A stretch of 64,000 nucleotides of DNA from Gymnorhina tibicen (Eukaryota; Chordata; Aves; Passeriformes; Artamidae): NCBI GenBank assembly GCA_013399875.1, contig VXAZ01007501.1, positions 1,154,155 through 1,218,154 of the forward strand, in the 5' to 3' direction. A model generated the notes under the pieces. That model saw only the letters and a list, made by a program, of their open reading frames with translations. It made no database searches and was not told the origin of the DNA. Both the position numbers and the translations under genes were made by a program. The number at the start of each line of letters is the position of its first letter. Positions within the stretch are counted from its first letter, which is position 1. Positions 21,809-32,740 of the stretch are shown piece after piece.

Positions 21809-22851
21809 CAGAATCATTAGATTAGTTTGAGGCAAAGTCTTGTGGCTGTAACTTTCCAGAATACTGCTGTGTGAAGCCCAGAAAGCCAAACTTAATTTGC
21901 CCTTAACAGAAGTTTCCTCAGTATTGCCCCCTTTTCCTTCTTTCTGTATTTTTTTTAAGAATAAATCAAGCTCTTCTTTAGGAAATTTGAAAGGTAAATT
22001 TTCCATTTTTAGCAAGAAATGGCAATATGGTGACAAACACTTTCCTATCAGAGCTTAATCACCTCCAGAGTGCCCAGGTTGACTCATTACGAAATTAGGT
22101 GATTACACATTGCCCAAGAGCTATTTTTGTTGCATCTGCAGCAGCTAAGACTCTGCACCACTTCTTCTGGCAGTCCAAGCAGCAGATCTTTAGCTGCTTG
22201 ACTCTCAAGCTGCCCTCTAACATTTTTTCTCTTTTGGATTCACAGTATGGCAAAACACTGCTTAGATGGTTATTATACATATCTGTAAACTGAACAGGGA
22301 AACAGCTCCATATGAGGACACAGGCTATGCTCACAAGGCTGTGCTTTACCCTCTACAGCTTGCAGAACACTAATTTCCTGAAGTGAAAGTGCTGCCCGAC
22401 TCAAAGTATCTGCATTAGACGCTGTCAGTTACATCTAAGCAAAGATCTTGATGCCTTGTAAGCATTACTGATACACAGGACACACTCTCTAGTATAAACC
22501 TCACTCCAGCCTCCAGGATTTCCCCATATGTAACTCTCATCAAGAGTGCAAAGTCTCAAAATGGAGCACCTGGAGATTGATGCTATTTGCACAGCTGGTC
22601 TGTGACACATCCACCCCAGGAAGGTTTTGAGTGATTTAAGTCACATCATCTGCGGAACAACTGCCTAGGTGCAGTTTCAAACCAACAGCCTTTTAAATCA
22701 TCCTGAAAAACTAGACCTTTAGCCTATGCTTAACTCCGGTCTATAGGTCAGTGCTTTGCTTGCCGCACCTAAATTAGCTGTAAGTATAAACGTAAATAAA
22801 TCTCACACACAGATTTCACTGACATACCAGCGCCCTTCTGCTACAAAAGCT
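21809..22851. other. Non-coding stretch between two CR1 copies
   Basis: Unremarkable sequence with overlapping 60-80 codon frames on both strands (22095-22334 minus is cysteine-rich and unrecognised). No repeat or regulatory feature was identified. Confidence 0.45.
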
Positions 22852-23575
22852 GAATCACAGAATTGCTAAGGTTGGAAGGGACCTCTGGAGATCATTTAGT
22901 CCAACCCTCCTGCCAAGGTAGGGTCATCTAGAGCAGGTTACACAGGAACTCATCCAACAGGGCTTTGAATGTCTCCAGAGGGAAGTCTCCACAACCTCTC
23001 TAGGCAGCCTGTTCCAGTTTTCTGCCACCCTCAATGTGAGGAAGTTCTTTCTTATGCTGAGCTGATACTACTTGTGTTTTAGTTTATGGCCTTTGCTCCT
23101 TGTTCTGTCACTGGGGACCACTGAAAAGAGTCTGGCACCATCCTCTTGGCACCTGCTTTTGAGATATTTACGTGCATTAATAAGATCCCCTCTTAGTTTC
23201 TTCTCCAGACTAAACAGGCCCAGCTCTCACAGTCTCTCCTCCTAAGAAAGATGTTCCAGACCCCGATCATCTTTATCACTGGACCATCTCACTGGACATG
23301 TAGTTCCATGTTTTTCTTGTACTGTGGATCCCAGAACTGGACACAGCACTCCAGATACGGCATCTCTGGGGCAGAGTAGAGGGGCTGGATCACCTCCCTC
23401 CATCTGCTGGGCACCCTTTTCCTGATGCATCCCAGGTTACCATTGGCCCTCCTGGCCACAAGGGCAATACTGGCTCATAGTCAACCTGTCATCCACCAAG
23501 ACTCCCAGGTCCTTCTCAGCAGAGCTGCTCTCTAGTAGGTCAGCCTCCAACCTGTACTGGTGACTGAGTACTCTT
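22852..23575 (-). mobile_element. CR1 LINE, 5'-truncated, minus strand
   Basis: It begins GAATCACAGAATTGCTAAGG, then TTGGAAGGGACCTCTGGAGATCA, and continues through GAATGTCTCCAGAGGGAAG and TTCTCCAGACTAAACAGGCCCAGCTC. At the far end the minus frame around 23560-23437 encodes RLEADLLESSSAEKDLG and then VLVDDRLTMSQ, a conserved CR1 ORF2 stretch downstream of the RT catalytic core. About 720 bp remain. The 3' sequence (GACCTCTGGAGATCA) marks a different subfamily from the copy at 21291. A frameshift just after DRLTMSQ breaks the frame. Confidence 0.95.
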
Positions 23576-24029
23576 CTTTCATATATGCTTACATAGAATA
23601 CACAACTGTGAATTGTGTCTGTGGGGAAAAAAAAGAAAGAAAGAAAAAGAAATAATGCCTTTCCTGACACACTTTGCTGTGTCTGCACCAAGCAAGTCCG
23701 CAGACACCCTTACTGACACTGTCATGGAAGTCAAAGCTTTTCCAGATGATCAACATCAACATATTTTCCTGTTGCAGTAAAGCCAACTTCCTTCTGTCAG
23801 GCACACGGACAGCTTTTACCATTGAAGACACTGAACAATTTGGTCAAAAACTGTACCTATAAATAATCCTTAACTACTCACTTATTTCTATGTTACCCAG
23901 TATCAGTGTTGACCACGTAATTCGGGGTAAAGGATAGACCAGAAAAAAAAGAGCTACAGTAAGAGAAAACAAAAAATAAAACAGAACCCACACCACCACT
24001 CACAACTACAGAATAAATAAATTGTGAGG

Positions 24030-24130
24030 GTACAGGTTCTGCTCCTACCGAATTCACTGGCCAGCTTCCCATTTATTTCAACTGGCCTGATAAACACATG
24101 CATCCCTCCAGCTTCTGTCCTGCCAGAGGA
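24030..24130. repeat. Fragment of ancient amniote interspersed repeat
   Basis: The order TTCTGCTCCTACCGAATTCA, then CTGGCCAGCTTCCCATTTATTT, then CAACTGG mirrors the old amniote phrase in which two inverted ...GAAGTCAATGG... / CCCATTGACTTCAATGG... blocks are neighbours. Divergence is high and limits are approximate. I do not assign a family name. Confidence 0.4.
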
Positions 24131-26039
24131 AGGCTGGCAGACAATCCATCAACATAAGCTACAAAGAATCAGCACTAGCACTGAGAAAATTCAACTGCCA
24201 TTGAAAATAAAATTCAAAGCTAGGAAATTACAGGAAAAGCCTTCCAGCAGCTTCAATGCTATTGGATATACAGCAATAGATTTAATTTAAAGCAATCCAA
24301 AAGCTACTAAGTGTGCTCTCTATGTAGAATTTAACTAACAGAATGTTCCTATAACAACTTTAAATTCTCAATTCTCTTTTTAATTTTGCAAAGGCAGTAC
24401 TACACGAACACTGTTAATCATATTCCTCATGTTTAAGGTCAGAGCTGGGTGGAATGGAGAACCTGTTTCCATACACTCATATCTAATTCACCACAACTAT
24501 ATTTTACAGAAAAATGTAAGGCAAAAATCTGAAGAACTGGTTATATTTCAGTGTGGTGGAAGGGACAACTGATAGTCAGTTCTTTTCAATCTTGAAATTA
24601 TTTGGCCATAGATCAGATTAATTAATCATGCTGGACACACGGCAAATTCCCCTCTCTGTGTAGAAATCAGAGATAGGAAATGTTCTATGCTGTACCAAAA
24701 AGCAGGTGTATACATCCGAGTTCTCTCCTGTTGATTTACTACATTTTGTACTGGGTAAGATCTGCTACTGGGTTGTTGGGATTTTTGTTTGTGGGTTGGT
24801 TCTGCAGTTTGTTGGTGTATTTGCTAATTTGGCGTCTTTGTTTTGTTTTGTTTTGTTGGAGGGCAGAGGGAGAGAAGCATCCCCCCTCCTTTTATCCACA
24901 TTTTTTAACAACGGTACTTTGAGATTGACATGGTTATTTTTATGTCACACAGGGAAAAAAAAAAAAAAGTTAGAAATATAACTAGTAATTTCCCTGGACA
25001 AATTGTTCTTAAAGGTCCTAACCCTTGAGCTTACATTCAAATCTAAAACTCACTAGAAGTGAAAGCTGATAAGAACTGACTAATGAAGAGGAGCTGCTAG
25101 CCCTTTAACTTGTTTTCAGGTGGTTTGTTCACTTGGGGTTTTTTTTAGTTTGCTTTTTTTAAGACTTTGATTTCAGGTTTTACTCTTGATTCTGCTGCTA
25201 TTTTCTGCACAGATTAAGCTTTGATTAATATCTCAGGATGTCCAAACCTAAAACAAATCCACAAGGATGCCTGGGATTTGTTATTTTGGATCTTGAAAAA
25301 TCTGAAACCTACCTGTGTTATGTTTTCTCCTTTGTAAATAAAGTGCTTCATTTCTATGCTTCATATTCAATTTCTCCATAAATCAGACTTAGATGAGTTT
25401 TGTAAACAGCAAAAAAACTAAACAAAGCCTCTTCTGTTTTCCACTTCCAGAAAGTAAAACTAGCTTTTATATTTATGTATACACACAGATTTGAGACATA
25501 GCATAAAGCTAAAGGTGCTGTGAAACTGCTATAGTGTTTTAAGGGCTGATCAGAGACATGCAAGTGAATACAGCAGAGGAGAAACAAAAGTTGAAAGTCC
25601 ACTATTCTCCTTGACTTCCTGTACCTTCTTAAGATTAATATTTTGCTCTTTAAACACTAACAAGTTTAAATGGTTTTCAGCAGTCCTGCACATGCTTAAT
25701 TGGATACAAACAACATGAACATTTGATGACTGGAACAAGTGTATTTCCCACCTCCTTATCTGGTGTTAAATCACAGGAGAAAAAAAAAGAGAGATGGAAA
25801 AAAAAAAACTGACAGGAGATCAACTAGTGTTATTTCCTAGCTTTAAGCCTCAGCTGATGGAAAATAACAAGACCTTCCAAAAGGAATTTAATTTATCCAG
25901 GTGCTTTACTATCTGGGCAAGCAGTAATGAATGTGAGTTTTTGTCTCAGAAATTCCAGTAACATCATTATTGCTCTTATACTCAGTGGGGTCTTGAAGAC
26001 TTTTTTGTTAGTTTCAGGTTCTTTTTGTCAGGATGTTTA

Positions 26040-26122
26040 TTTGTGGGGTTTTTGGAGGTGGATTTTTGACTTAGTTTTTTTTTTGTTTTGTTTTTTTTTT
26101 TGTTTTTTTTTTTTTTTGCTTT
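26040..26122 (+). repeat. Long T-rich low-complexity tract
   Basis: A GTGGGGTTTTTGG start is followed by more than 50 bases of T interrupted by single G or GTTTTG. Its imperfect structure argues against a retroposon poly-A tail, since no LINE or SINE body abuts it on either side. Length polymorphism and assembly error are likely here. Confidence 0.8.
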
Positions 26123-29100
26123 TTGTGTTCTTTGAGATGACCTTAGACCTCTCCACCATCATATTCCCACTCAAAAGAGAACTATGCCCTATTCATGACT
26201 GCAAGATATGGAACTATCAGAGCACTGACACCGCACACGGTAAGAATCCATCATCCACATAAACAGCAACTGAAGTCAACATGTTTCAAAAGGAGTGTGT
26301 GTGTACAAAAATAAGTAAAATAAGTAAATGTCTATTCATTTTCTTATTAGTTCCAATAGTTGAAAGTGCCTTCTTAAAAATGGTTAAAGATGCTTTGTTA
26401 CCCCATTCCAAATAACACACCTGCATACAAAGCATTAAAAAAAAATAAAAATAAAAAGAGAGATAAAGAACTCCAAAAGCTTTCCATGTGTGAAAGCAAA
26501 GATCTAACAGAAAGTGGTGAGGTTAACAAATGAATGTGCCTTTTAAATGCAATTCTGCCTGTAATACTTCACTCATAAATGCACCTGTAAGTAATCTATA
26601 CAATAACAAAACAAATGCTGACCCAGCACAGCAGATTAGCAAGCAGCAGGGTCTGAGGCTGAATATTAACAGCTACTTCAAAAACAAACTAATGAGTTTC
26701 AGGTAACTAGACTAGATCAATGGTGTTGCTACTTAAATGAAATGAACAGGAGCAGGTCAGCAACATTCACAGAAAAAAAAGTATTTTGAAAGCATTTCAG
26801 TTAAAAAGACAGAACAATACAACAACCATATGGAAGTGCTTACTAATTTCATTAAGGAATGCCAGTAGTAGCCTTAAAAGAACTGACATCCCTGCTAATA
26901 CTTTTTCAGTTTAGGTGAACTCAGTAACCTGATTCACCTGAAAACTTCACTAGTCTGACCCAACAGCAGTGGCACAAATCCTGCAAAATTGCAGAGCTAT
27001 CCAATAGTTTGGGACTCTACACCTTTTCCATATACCTTTAATATTCTGGAACTAACAGAGACATCAGGTTGATTTCCTCACCCCATAACTGTCTTGATTT
27101 CTACCACAGAATTTTGTGAATTAGATTGCAAGATAACGCATCACAGAGACCATGCTGAGCTCTAGTAAAGGGGTATTTAAATAGTCACTGGCACTTGTAC
27201 CAGGCTGGAGGTCATTCACTGAATAGCAAACATGTCACTGTTTCACAAAATAACTTTGAATCCTTAGTGTCAGATAAAAGGGAACATTAAGGAAGAAGTT
27301 CAAGCCCCAGGCATTTAAAAGGAATATGGTGATACAATCCTTTCAGAGGTAACTCGTTTATAGTCAGTAACATTTCCAGAAGACATATAGTAAAGCAAGA
27401 GACAATCAAGCTTGCAGAATGATGGAAGAGCATTCAGAGCGTATTGTTGTTTCCTCCTGTTCTCTTTGCTTTAAAGTCAATGCAGAATTTTATAGTCCCT
27501 TTGCACAAAGAGCTAACTATATATTTTCTCCATAATTCTGAAGCAGTTTTTGTCCTATGTGTTGTGGATCTGTCTCTCACAGCATACAGACGACCTTGCT
27601 TCAGTGAGATAAAGACAGCACACCCACTTCTGAGCAAACCAAGTCTTAACCACCAGCTCTCAACACAGCATAGTTCAGGAGTGCATTTTACTTGGAGCAT
27701 GGAGAAGTGGGGATAGGGAAACCAACTCTCACTGGTAGCACAGGCTCCCTGTCTCTCAGAGCAAGCTCAGCTCCAACATACCCTCTGCAAGGCACAGAAG
27801 AGAGAACAGGGATAAGATCTGCTGCTTCTTTGCAGCCCCTCCACCTCTACAAGGCAAGACACTCATATTGGGAGCTGCTGGATTATAAACTGAGGAAGAT
27901 ATCCTCCTTCTGCATCACTCCACTTGATAAAACCAATACTGAGCTGCACTTTAGGGACTGTGCAAGTCAAGGAATCATTAATCACACCTGGAGATGAGCG
28001 AGAATCCAGGCCATGCTATGGCAGGCAATGTAAAACGTTCCCTGTGAGAAAACACAGCCTAGCCAACTGGCACTCTGCCCTTCTCAAAATCTCAAGTGGT
28101 ATTCAGGGGCAAACTTATTAGAGGATGCTACAGTACTTCCCCTGTTAAGCAGTCACAAGCACAGCACACTCAGCTCCCAAAGTTCATGCTATTAAAATAA
28201 TAAATTAGAAACACTTATCTCTCTGCAGAAGTTCCTTCAGCACAGTCTGGGACAAGCAGCAGGAGGCAATGACAGTGCAAGAAAAGGGTATACAAAGCAG
28301 GAGGGCAATGTCGAGTCTATCAAAGGATGCTGCAGAATAAACAAAGCTACTCTTGTCATGGATTCACAGGCTGTAGTGTGACATCATAATGAGCCCTCTA
28401 CAACGGCTTTCAACCCTGTGAAGCTTCTGCCTGACCCTTTCACACAGCACACAGGTCTTCGTGGTGGAGCCTTCTGTGAGCCTTTTTAAAGGTATCGTTC
28501 CATAAGGAAATGAAAATATATTTCAGTGTGCAAGACCCAAGTTTAGACTCAATCCCACTTTAAATGCTATCTTGTTACCCATTCTGAACTACATTAAGCA
28601 AATCAACACAGTTCTAAAGTCCACAGCATGGTGTTCTGACTGTAACATGGTGATTTTCAACTGTGCTCCAGCTGTTTGACTGAATAATGTTCAAAGTCCC
28701 TGAGCATGCTAGTTAGCACAGCAGTTCTCAAATATCTACTACTTGAACATCAATCAGGTGAGATAGAGAGAGATGTACAACCCAAGAACTTGCTCTAACT
28801 ACACTGACTAAAATTACCAAGGCATACATGGCCCTGAAATTCCAATTCAGGTATCTAATATTATAATGTTCTAAAACTTGGGAATGTTTTACTCTGTTCT
28901 TTATAAATAACAGCATAACTTCTGAACAACTTCAAAAAGAGAAACAAAGTAATTAATAATCATCAAACATAGCTGACAAATTTTTCACAATGTCCCCACC
29001 ATAAACACAGTCAGACATTGCTATACATTATATTATTTATAGTATTGAAGGAAAGGGGCAAGGTCCATAGTGCTTCAATGGCCTCACAAGGGTTTATTTG

Positions 29101-29730
29101 GTAAGCTCATGTTTAGCTTCTAAAAAGTGCCATGTTCTTCATTGATTAACTTTATATTATTTGGACACTTAAATATCTACCCCAATGAAGCAAACAGTTG
29201 GAGGTAGGTACTGGTAGGTACTTTGTCCAAAAGAAACTGGGAGGCTCATTTTATCTATCTAATTTTGAAAACCTCTTTTCTGAGTTCCCAAAGTGGGATA
29301 CCAGAGCTTAAACGGTGGAATTGGCAAATAAATCTGCTCAGCCTTGAATACTTTGAGCAGGCTAATTCAGTTGGTAATGCTGGTAATGAATGTCTGTAAT
29401 GATGACAAGAATCCAGGTGAAGTACCACTGTGCATTTTATAGGCACAGCCTGTATAACCAACTGATTGGCGGGTAAGTAGCAGACATTTTTTTCAGAGAA
29501 GCAGGCTTCTTTGCATCTAGCTGGAGCCTCTGGTATGAGAAGGCTGTGGGTCATGAGGAAACTGAAGAAACATCCCAAAGTTTCAAATCCAACCAGACAT
29601 AACCAAAGAAAAAGAAAAAGGCAACTCGTGGAAACTGAGCACATATGTTAGCCCTAGCATCATACAATGTCTATCAAAGGCAACCATCTTATAATACAAA
29701 CAGCAATGCCTGTACTTCCACAGGGATAAA

Positions 29731-30190
29731 TTCATAGAATCATAAAATGTTAAGGGGTTGGAATGGACTTTAAAGATCACCTAGTTCTAATCTTCCCTGC
29801 CATGGATGGGGACACCACCCACTAAATCAGGTTGCTCAAGGGCTTATCCAAGCTGGCCTTGAACAGTGTCAGGGTTGGGACATCCACAGCCTCCCTGGGC
29901 AACCTGTTCCAGTGTCTCACCACTCTCACAGTAAAGAATTTCTTCCTAATATCTAACCTAAACTTCCCCTCTTTGAATTTGAGCCCATTACTCTTGTCCT
30001 ATCACTACACTACTATCCTGATGGAGAGTCCCTCTCCGGCTTCCCCGAAGGCCCCCTTCAGATACTGGGCACTTGCTATGAGGACTTCACACAACCTCAC
30101 AGCAACATCTTCTCCAGGTTGAACAGCCCCATTTTCTCAGCCTGTCCTTGTAGGGCAGGTGCTCCAGTCCTCTTATCAACTTCTTAAAGT
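29731..30190 (-). mobile_element. CR1 LINE, 5'-truncated, minus strand
   Basis: The left end carries TTCATAGAATCATAAAATG and then GGTTGGAATGGACTTTAAAGATCACC, the reverse complement of the CR1 3' end. The body follows the standard order: GGCCTTGAACAGTGTCAGGG, then TCCACAGCCTCCCTGGGCAACCTGTTCCAGTG, then TCTTCTCCAGGTTGAACAGCCCC. About 460 bp remain and there is no intact ORF. The tail octamers are nearly intact. This is the last of the five younger minus-strand CR1 copies to the left of the CpG island. Confidence 0.94.
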
Positions 30191-31029
30191 AGCTTTTTGT
30201 TTGGTCTTTTTACATACTTAGTAATCACTTATTGTATACAAGAGGACATCACACCACAATGAACCAAAATTTGCCTATTAAAATCTCACCTACCTCTCAT
30301 TCCCTCTTTCCACCCAAAGCAACAGCGTGTCTCAAAGTACACATACATGCAGCATCAGATATGCATTTCTGGCAGGAATACCTTGAGTACAGCTTTACCC
30401 GTCATTAGTTTTGAACATATCCTGAAGAAGCTTTTAAGAATCAGAGCAAAGCATGACTTAAAAAGAAATACGTATCACAGTAGCATGAGTTTAAACATGC
30501 TCTTAAACTGCTAGCTTAATACTGTAAAAATGTATTTAATTGTTAAAAGTGTGCATTTTGTTAAACTTTGCCCTTCCTACAGGTCTTACTAGTAAATAAG
30601 TAACAACATTTACTTCAATGCAGCAGCTGGTCTCTGTGCCAGAAGAGAGTAGAAAAGAGCAGTGTAAGTTAGAATTCAGCTGCTATGCCAAAATGATTTT
30701 TATGCAGCTTTAAAAACACGTTTTAGAAAGATAAAAATATTTACTGTTTATAATGTTATCACTGAATAACAAACTGGACCCTATTGAATTAGACACTGCA
30801 AACCGAGTGAAGAAGAGGTGCCTATTCCAAACAGTGCACAAGCCACTTGGATCTGTCTGTGCTTATTACAGGTGCTCCATCCTTTAGACACATAATAAGG
30901 TTAATGATGTATATTAATAAAGCTCACCTCTCAGGTCTCAAAAATAGTATCAAAACCACAACACTGTTGGACAGCTTGGGAAAACCCAAGAAAACCCCGA
31001 AAACAACCCTCAAAGCTTTGCTATGCAGT
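30191..31029. other. AT-rich flank of the CpG island, nothing recognised
   Basis: Sequence composition stays AT-rich until about 31030 and then switches abruptly to CpG-rich DNA. No repeat signature or splice-bounded open block was recognised. Confidence 0.45.
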
Positions 31030-31496
31030 ACTGAAGGGCAACGCGGGCTGCAAGGTTGGCTCCAGAGCAAAGCACATGGGCAGGAGGCGGGCAGCCAAAG
31101 GCACACGGGGGATGGATGCCAAGCCCAGGGACCCCCAGACCCAGGAGACAGACAGGAGATACGGGACAGACAGGCTTCACCGGAGCGCTCTGCCCGGCCA
31201 AGCCGAGAAAACGGTGGCAGCAGACGGAGAGTACCGATTGAACCCGAAGGGGTTGGGGTTTAAATGCCAATTTTGAACTCCAGAGGGGGTTAACACGGTA
31301 CCAAACAGCTGTATTTAGCCCAAAACTCAGCCTGAGCGGGGCAGACACGCCGCGGGGCAGACACACCGCTGCGTTTCCGCAGCGCGGCCGGCGCAGGGCT
31401 CGGCGGGGCTGCGGGAGGCAGGGCCGGGGCGGGAGGCGCGGCCGCCCCGCTCCCCTCCCTCCGCTGCCCGGCGCGGCGGGGCCGGCGCGGCTGGGG

Positions 31497-32060
31497 NNNN
31501 NNNNNNNNNNNNNNNNNNNNNNNNNNNNNNNNNNNNNNNNNNNNNNNNNNNNNNNNNNNNNNNNNNNNNNNNNNNNNNNNNNNNNNNNNNNNNNNNNNNN
31601 NNNNNNNNNNNNNNNNNNNNNNNNNNNNNNNNNNNNNNNNNNNNNNNNNNNNNNNNNNNNNNNNNNNNNNNNNNNNNNNNNNNNNNNNNNNNNNNNNNNN
31701 NNNNNNNNNNNNNNNNNNNNNNNNNNNNNNNNNNNNNNNNNNNNNNNNNNNNNNNNNNNNNNNNNNNNNNNNNNNNNNNNNNNNNNNNNNNNNNNNNNNN
31801 NNNNNNNNNNNNNNNNNNNNNNNNNNNNNNNNNNNNNNNNNNNNNNNNNNNNNNNNNNNNNNNNNNNNNNNNNNNNNNNNNNNNNNNNNNNNNNNNNNNN
31901 NNNNNNNNNNNNNNNNNNNNNNNNNNNNNNNNNNNNNNNNNNNNNNNNNNNNNNNNNNNNNNNNNNNNNNNNNNNNNNNNNNNNNNNNNNNNNNNNNNNN
32001 NNNNNNNNNNNNNNNNNNNNNNNNNNNNNNNNNNNNNNNNNNNNNNNNNNNNNNNNNNNN
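31497..32060. other. Assembly gap (564 N)
   Basis: A run of 564 Ns lies in the middle of the most GC-rich part of the island. Sequencing dropout in GC-rich first exons is a well-known cause of such gaps in bird assemblies. Both gap edges are still GC-rich, so the missing sequence is probably GC-rich too. Translations crossing it are meaningless. Confidence 0.99.
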
Positions 32061-32098
32061 GGCAGGAGGCATTCCAGCGGCGTGAACGCGCGTTCCAT
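32061..32098 (-). CDS. Candidate N-terminus of a minus-strand gene, cut by the gap
   Basis: On the minus strand an ATG at 32098 lies in a near-ideal Kozak context (GCCATGG, G at -3 and G at +4). It starts MERAFTPLECLL before the frame enters the N run at 32060. It is about 400-500 bases downstream of the CCAAT/GC-box cluster read in the minus direction, a sensible distance for a first coding exon. The same frame is open further upstream to a methionine at 32224, but that ATG lies in the duplicated segment. I do not recognise the 12 residues. The frame after the gap cannot be joined because the true gap length is unknown. Confidence 0.28.
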
Positions 32099-32173
32099 GG
32101 CCCCGCGGAACGGCCAGGCACACCCTAAAGGCACGGAGAGCCGGGCGGGACCGGCGGCGGGGGGGGCACGCGG

Positions 32174-32432
32174 GGAGCAGCCGTGCCCCTTCCCGGTCTC
32201 CCCGAGGAACGCCTGCAGCCACACAGCCTTGCAGGCGATAGGCGGCCGCGCCGGGGGACGTGGCGGCGGCGCTGCCCGGGGACCTTCCGCCGCGCCTTCT
32301 CCNGGAGCAGCCGTGCCCCTTCCCGGTCTCCCCGAGGAACGCCTGCAGCCACACAGCCTTGCAGGCGATAGGCGGCCGCGCCGGGGGACGTGGCGGCGGC
32401 GCTGCCCGGGTACCTTCGGCCGCGCTTTCTCC
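32174..32432. repeat. 129-bp direct repeat around a single N, probable assembly artefact
   Basis: Positions 32174-32302 and 32304-32432 are the same length and identical except for three substitutions (32281/32411, 32288/32418, 32296/32426). All three lie in the last 22 bases of the left copy. The copies are separated by exactly one N (32303). A one-N gap is what scaffolders write when the estimated gap is negative, meaning two contig ends actually overlap. Mismatches gathered at a contig end fit low-quality terminal bases. A real tandem duplication is possible but less likely. Open frames that cross 32303 are shifted by it. Confidence 0.88.
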
Positions 32433-32570
32433 TACATCCCCCGGGACCGCCACCGGGACCGGGATGTGCGTGGGAGGGGGGCGGCAGGGCAAGCCGAGGA
32501 AATCGATGGCCGCCGCAATCCGTTGCTCGGCGGTGGATTCAGCGGCGGAGGGGAAAGGCGGGACACATTG

Positions 32571-32575
32571 ATTGG
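32571..32575 (-). promoter_or_regulatory. CCAAT box (NF-Y type), minus orientation
   Basis: ATTGG on the plus strand, with context TTGATTGGCAG, gives GCCAATCA on the minus strand, a good NF-Y site. It lies within the CpG island next to two GC boxes. Confidence 0.55.
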
Positions 32576-32607
32576 CAGCGGCGGCTGCCTATGGCACCTC
32601 CGATGAG

Positions 32608-32636
32608 GGGGCGGGGCTAACGGGCCGCCCCGCCCC
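32608..32636. promoter_or_regulatory. Pair of GC boxes (Sp1/KLF type)
   Basis: GGGGCGGGGC lies at 32608-32617 and its inverted counterpart GCCCCGCCCC at 32627-32636. The two form an imperfect inverted pair about 30 bp downstream of the CCAAT box on the plus strand. Confidence 0.6.
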
Positions 32637-32659
32637 TTGCAGCGCCTGTGCGCGCCCTG

Positions 32660-32740
32660 AGGCGGGAGACGGAGGAGAGGAGGGAAGGGGAAAGGAGGTG
32701 GAGAGGATTACAAGGGAAGGGAGAGGGAGCGAGCGAAGGA
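32660..32740 (+). repeat. Polypurine tract next to promoter
   Basis: About 80 bases are almost entirely G and A on the plus strand (GGCGGGAGACGGAGGAGAGG, then GGGAAGGGGAAAGGAGG, then GAGAGGGAGCGAGCGAAGG), broken only by short ATTAC and C positions. Such tracts are common in the 5'UTR or near the start site of CpG-island genes. Confidence 0.6.

Larger units (their letters stand above)
23576..29730. other. Long non-coding stretch with low-complexity tracts
   Basis: It includes an A-rich purine tract at 23625-23655, a TTTTG run near 24838-24860, an A-run at 24954-24969, G/T tracts at 25133-25161 and 26040-26122, and A-rich purine runs at 25780-25810. The open frames here (for example 27434-27700 minus, 27692-27997 plus, 29255-29644 minus with a hydrophobic start) have no recognisable domain and are within chance length. 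Apart from the old repeat piece at 24030, no transposon signature was seen. Confidence 0.4.

Noticed and set aside
25927..26262. 111-codon plus frame with a phenylalanine-rich segment resembling a membrane protein.
   Set aside because: The hydrophobic part is the T-rich low-complexity tract at 26040-26122.
26281..26310. Short GTGTGTGTG run.
   Set aside because: It is too short to be a meaningful microsatellite.
31010..32492. Minus-strand frames of 400 and 404 codons across the CpG island.
   Set aside because: Most of their length is translated N. The rest is GC-rich sequence where stops are rare, and one crosses the duplicated block. They are not evidence of a protein of that size.
32082..32606. 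Plus frame of 174 codons in the island.
   Set aside because: It crosses the single N and the probable false duplication, so its frame is artificial.
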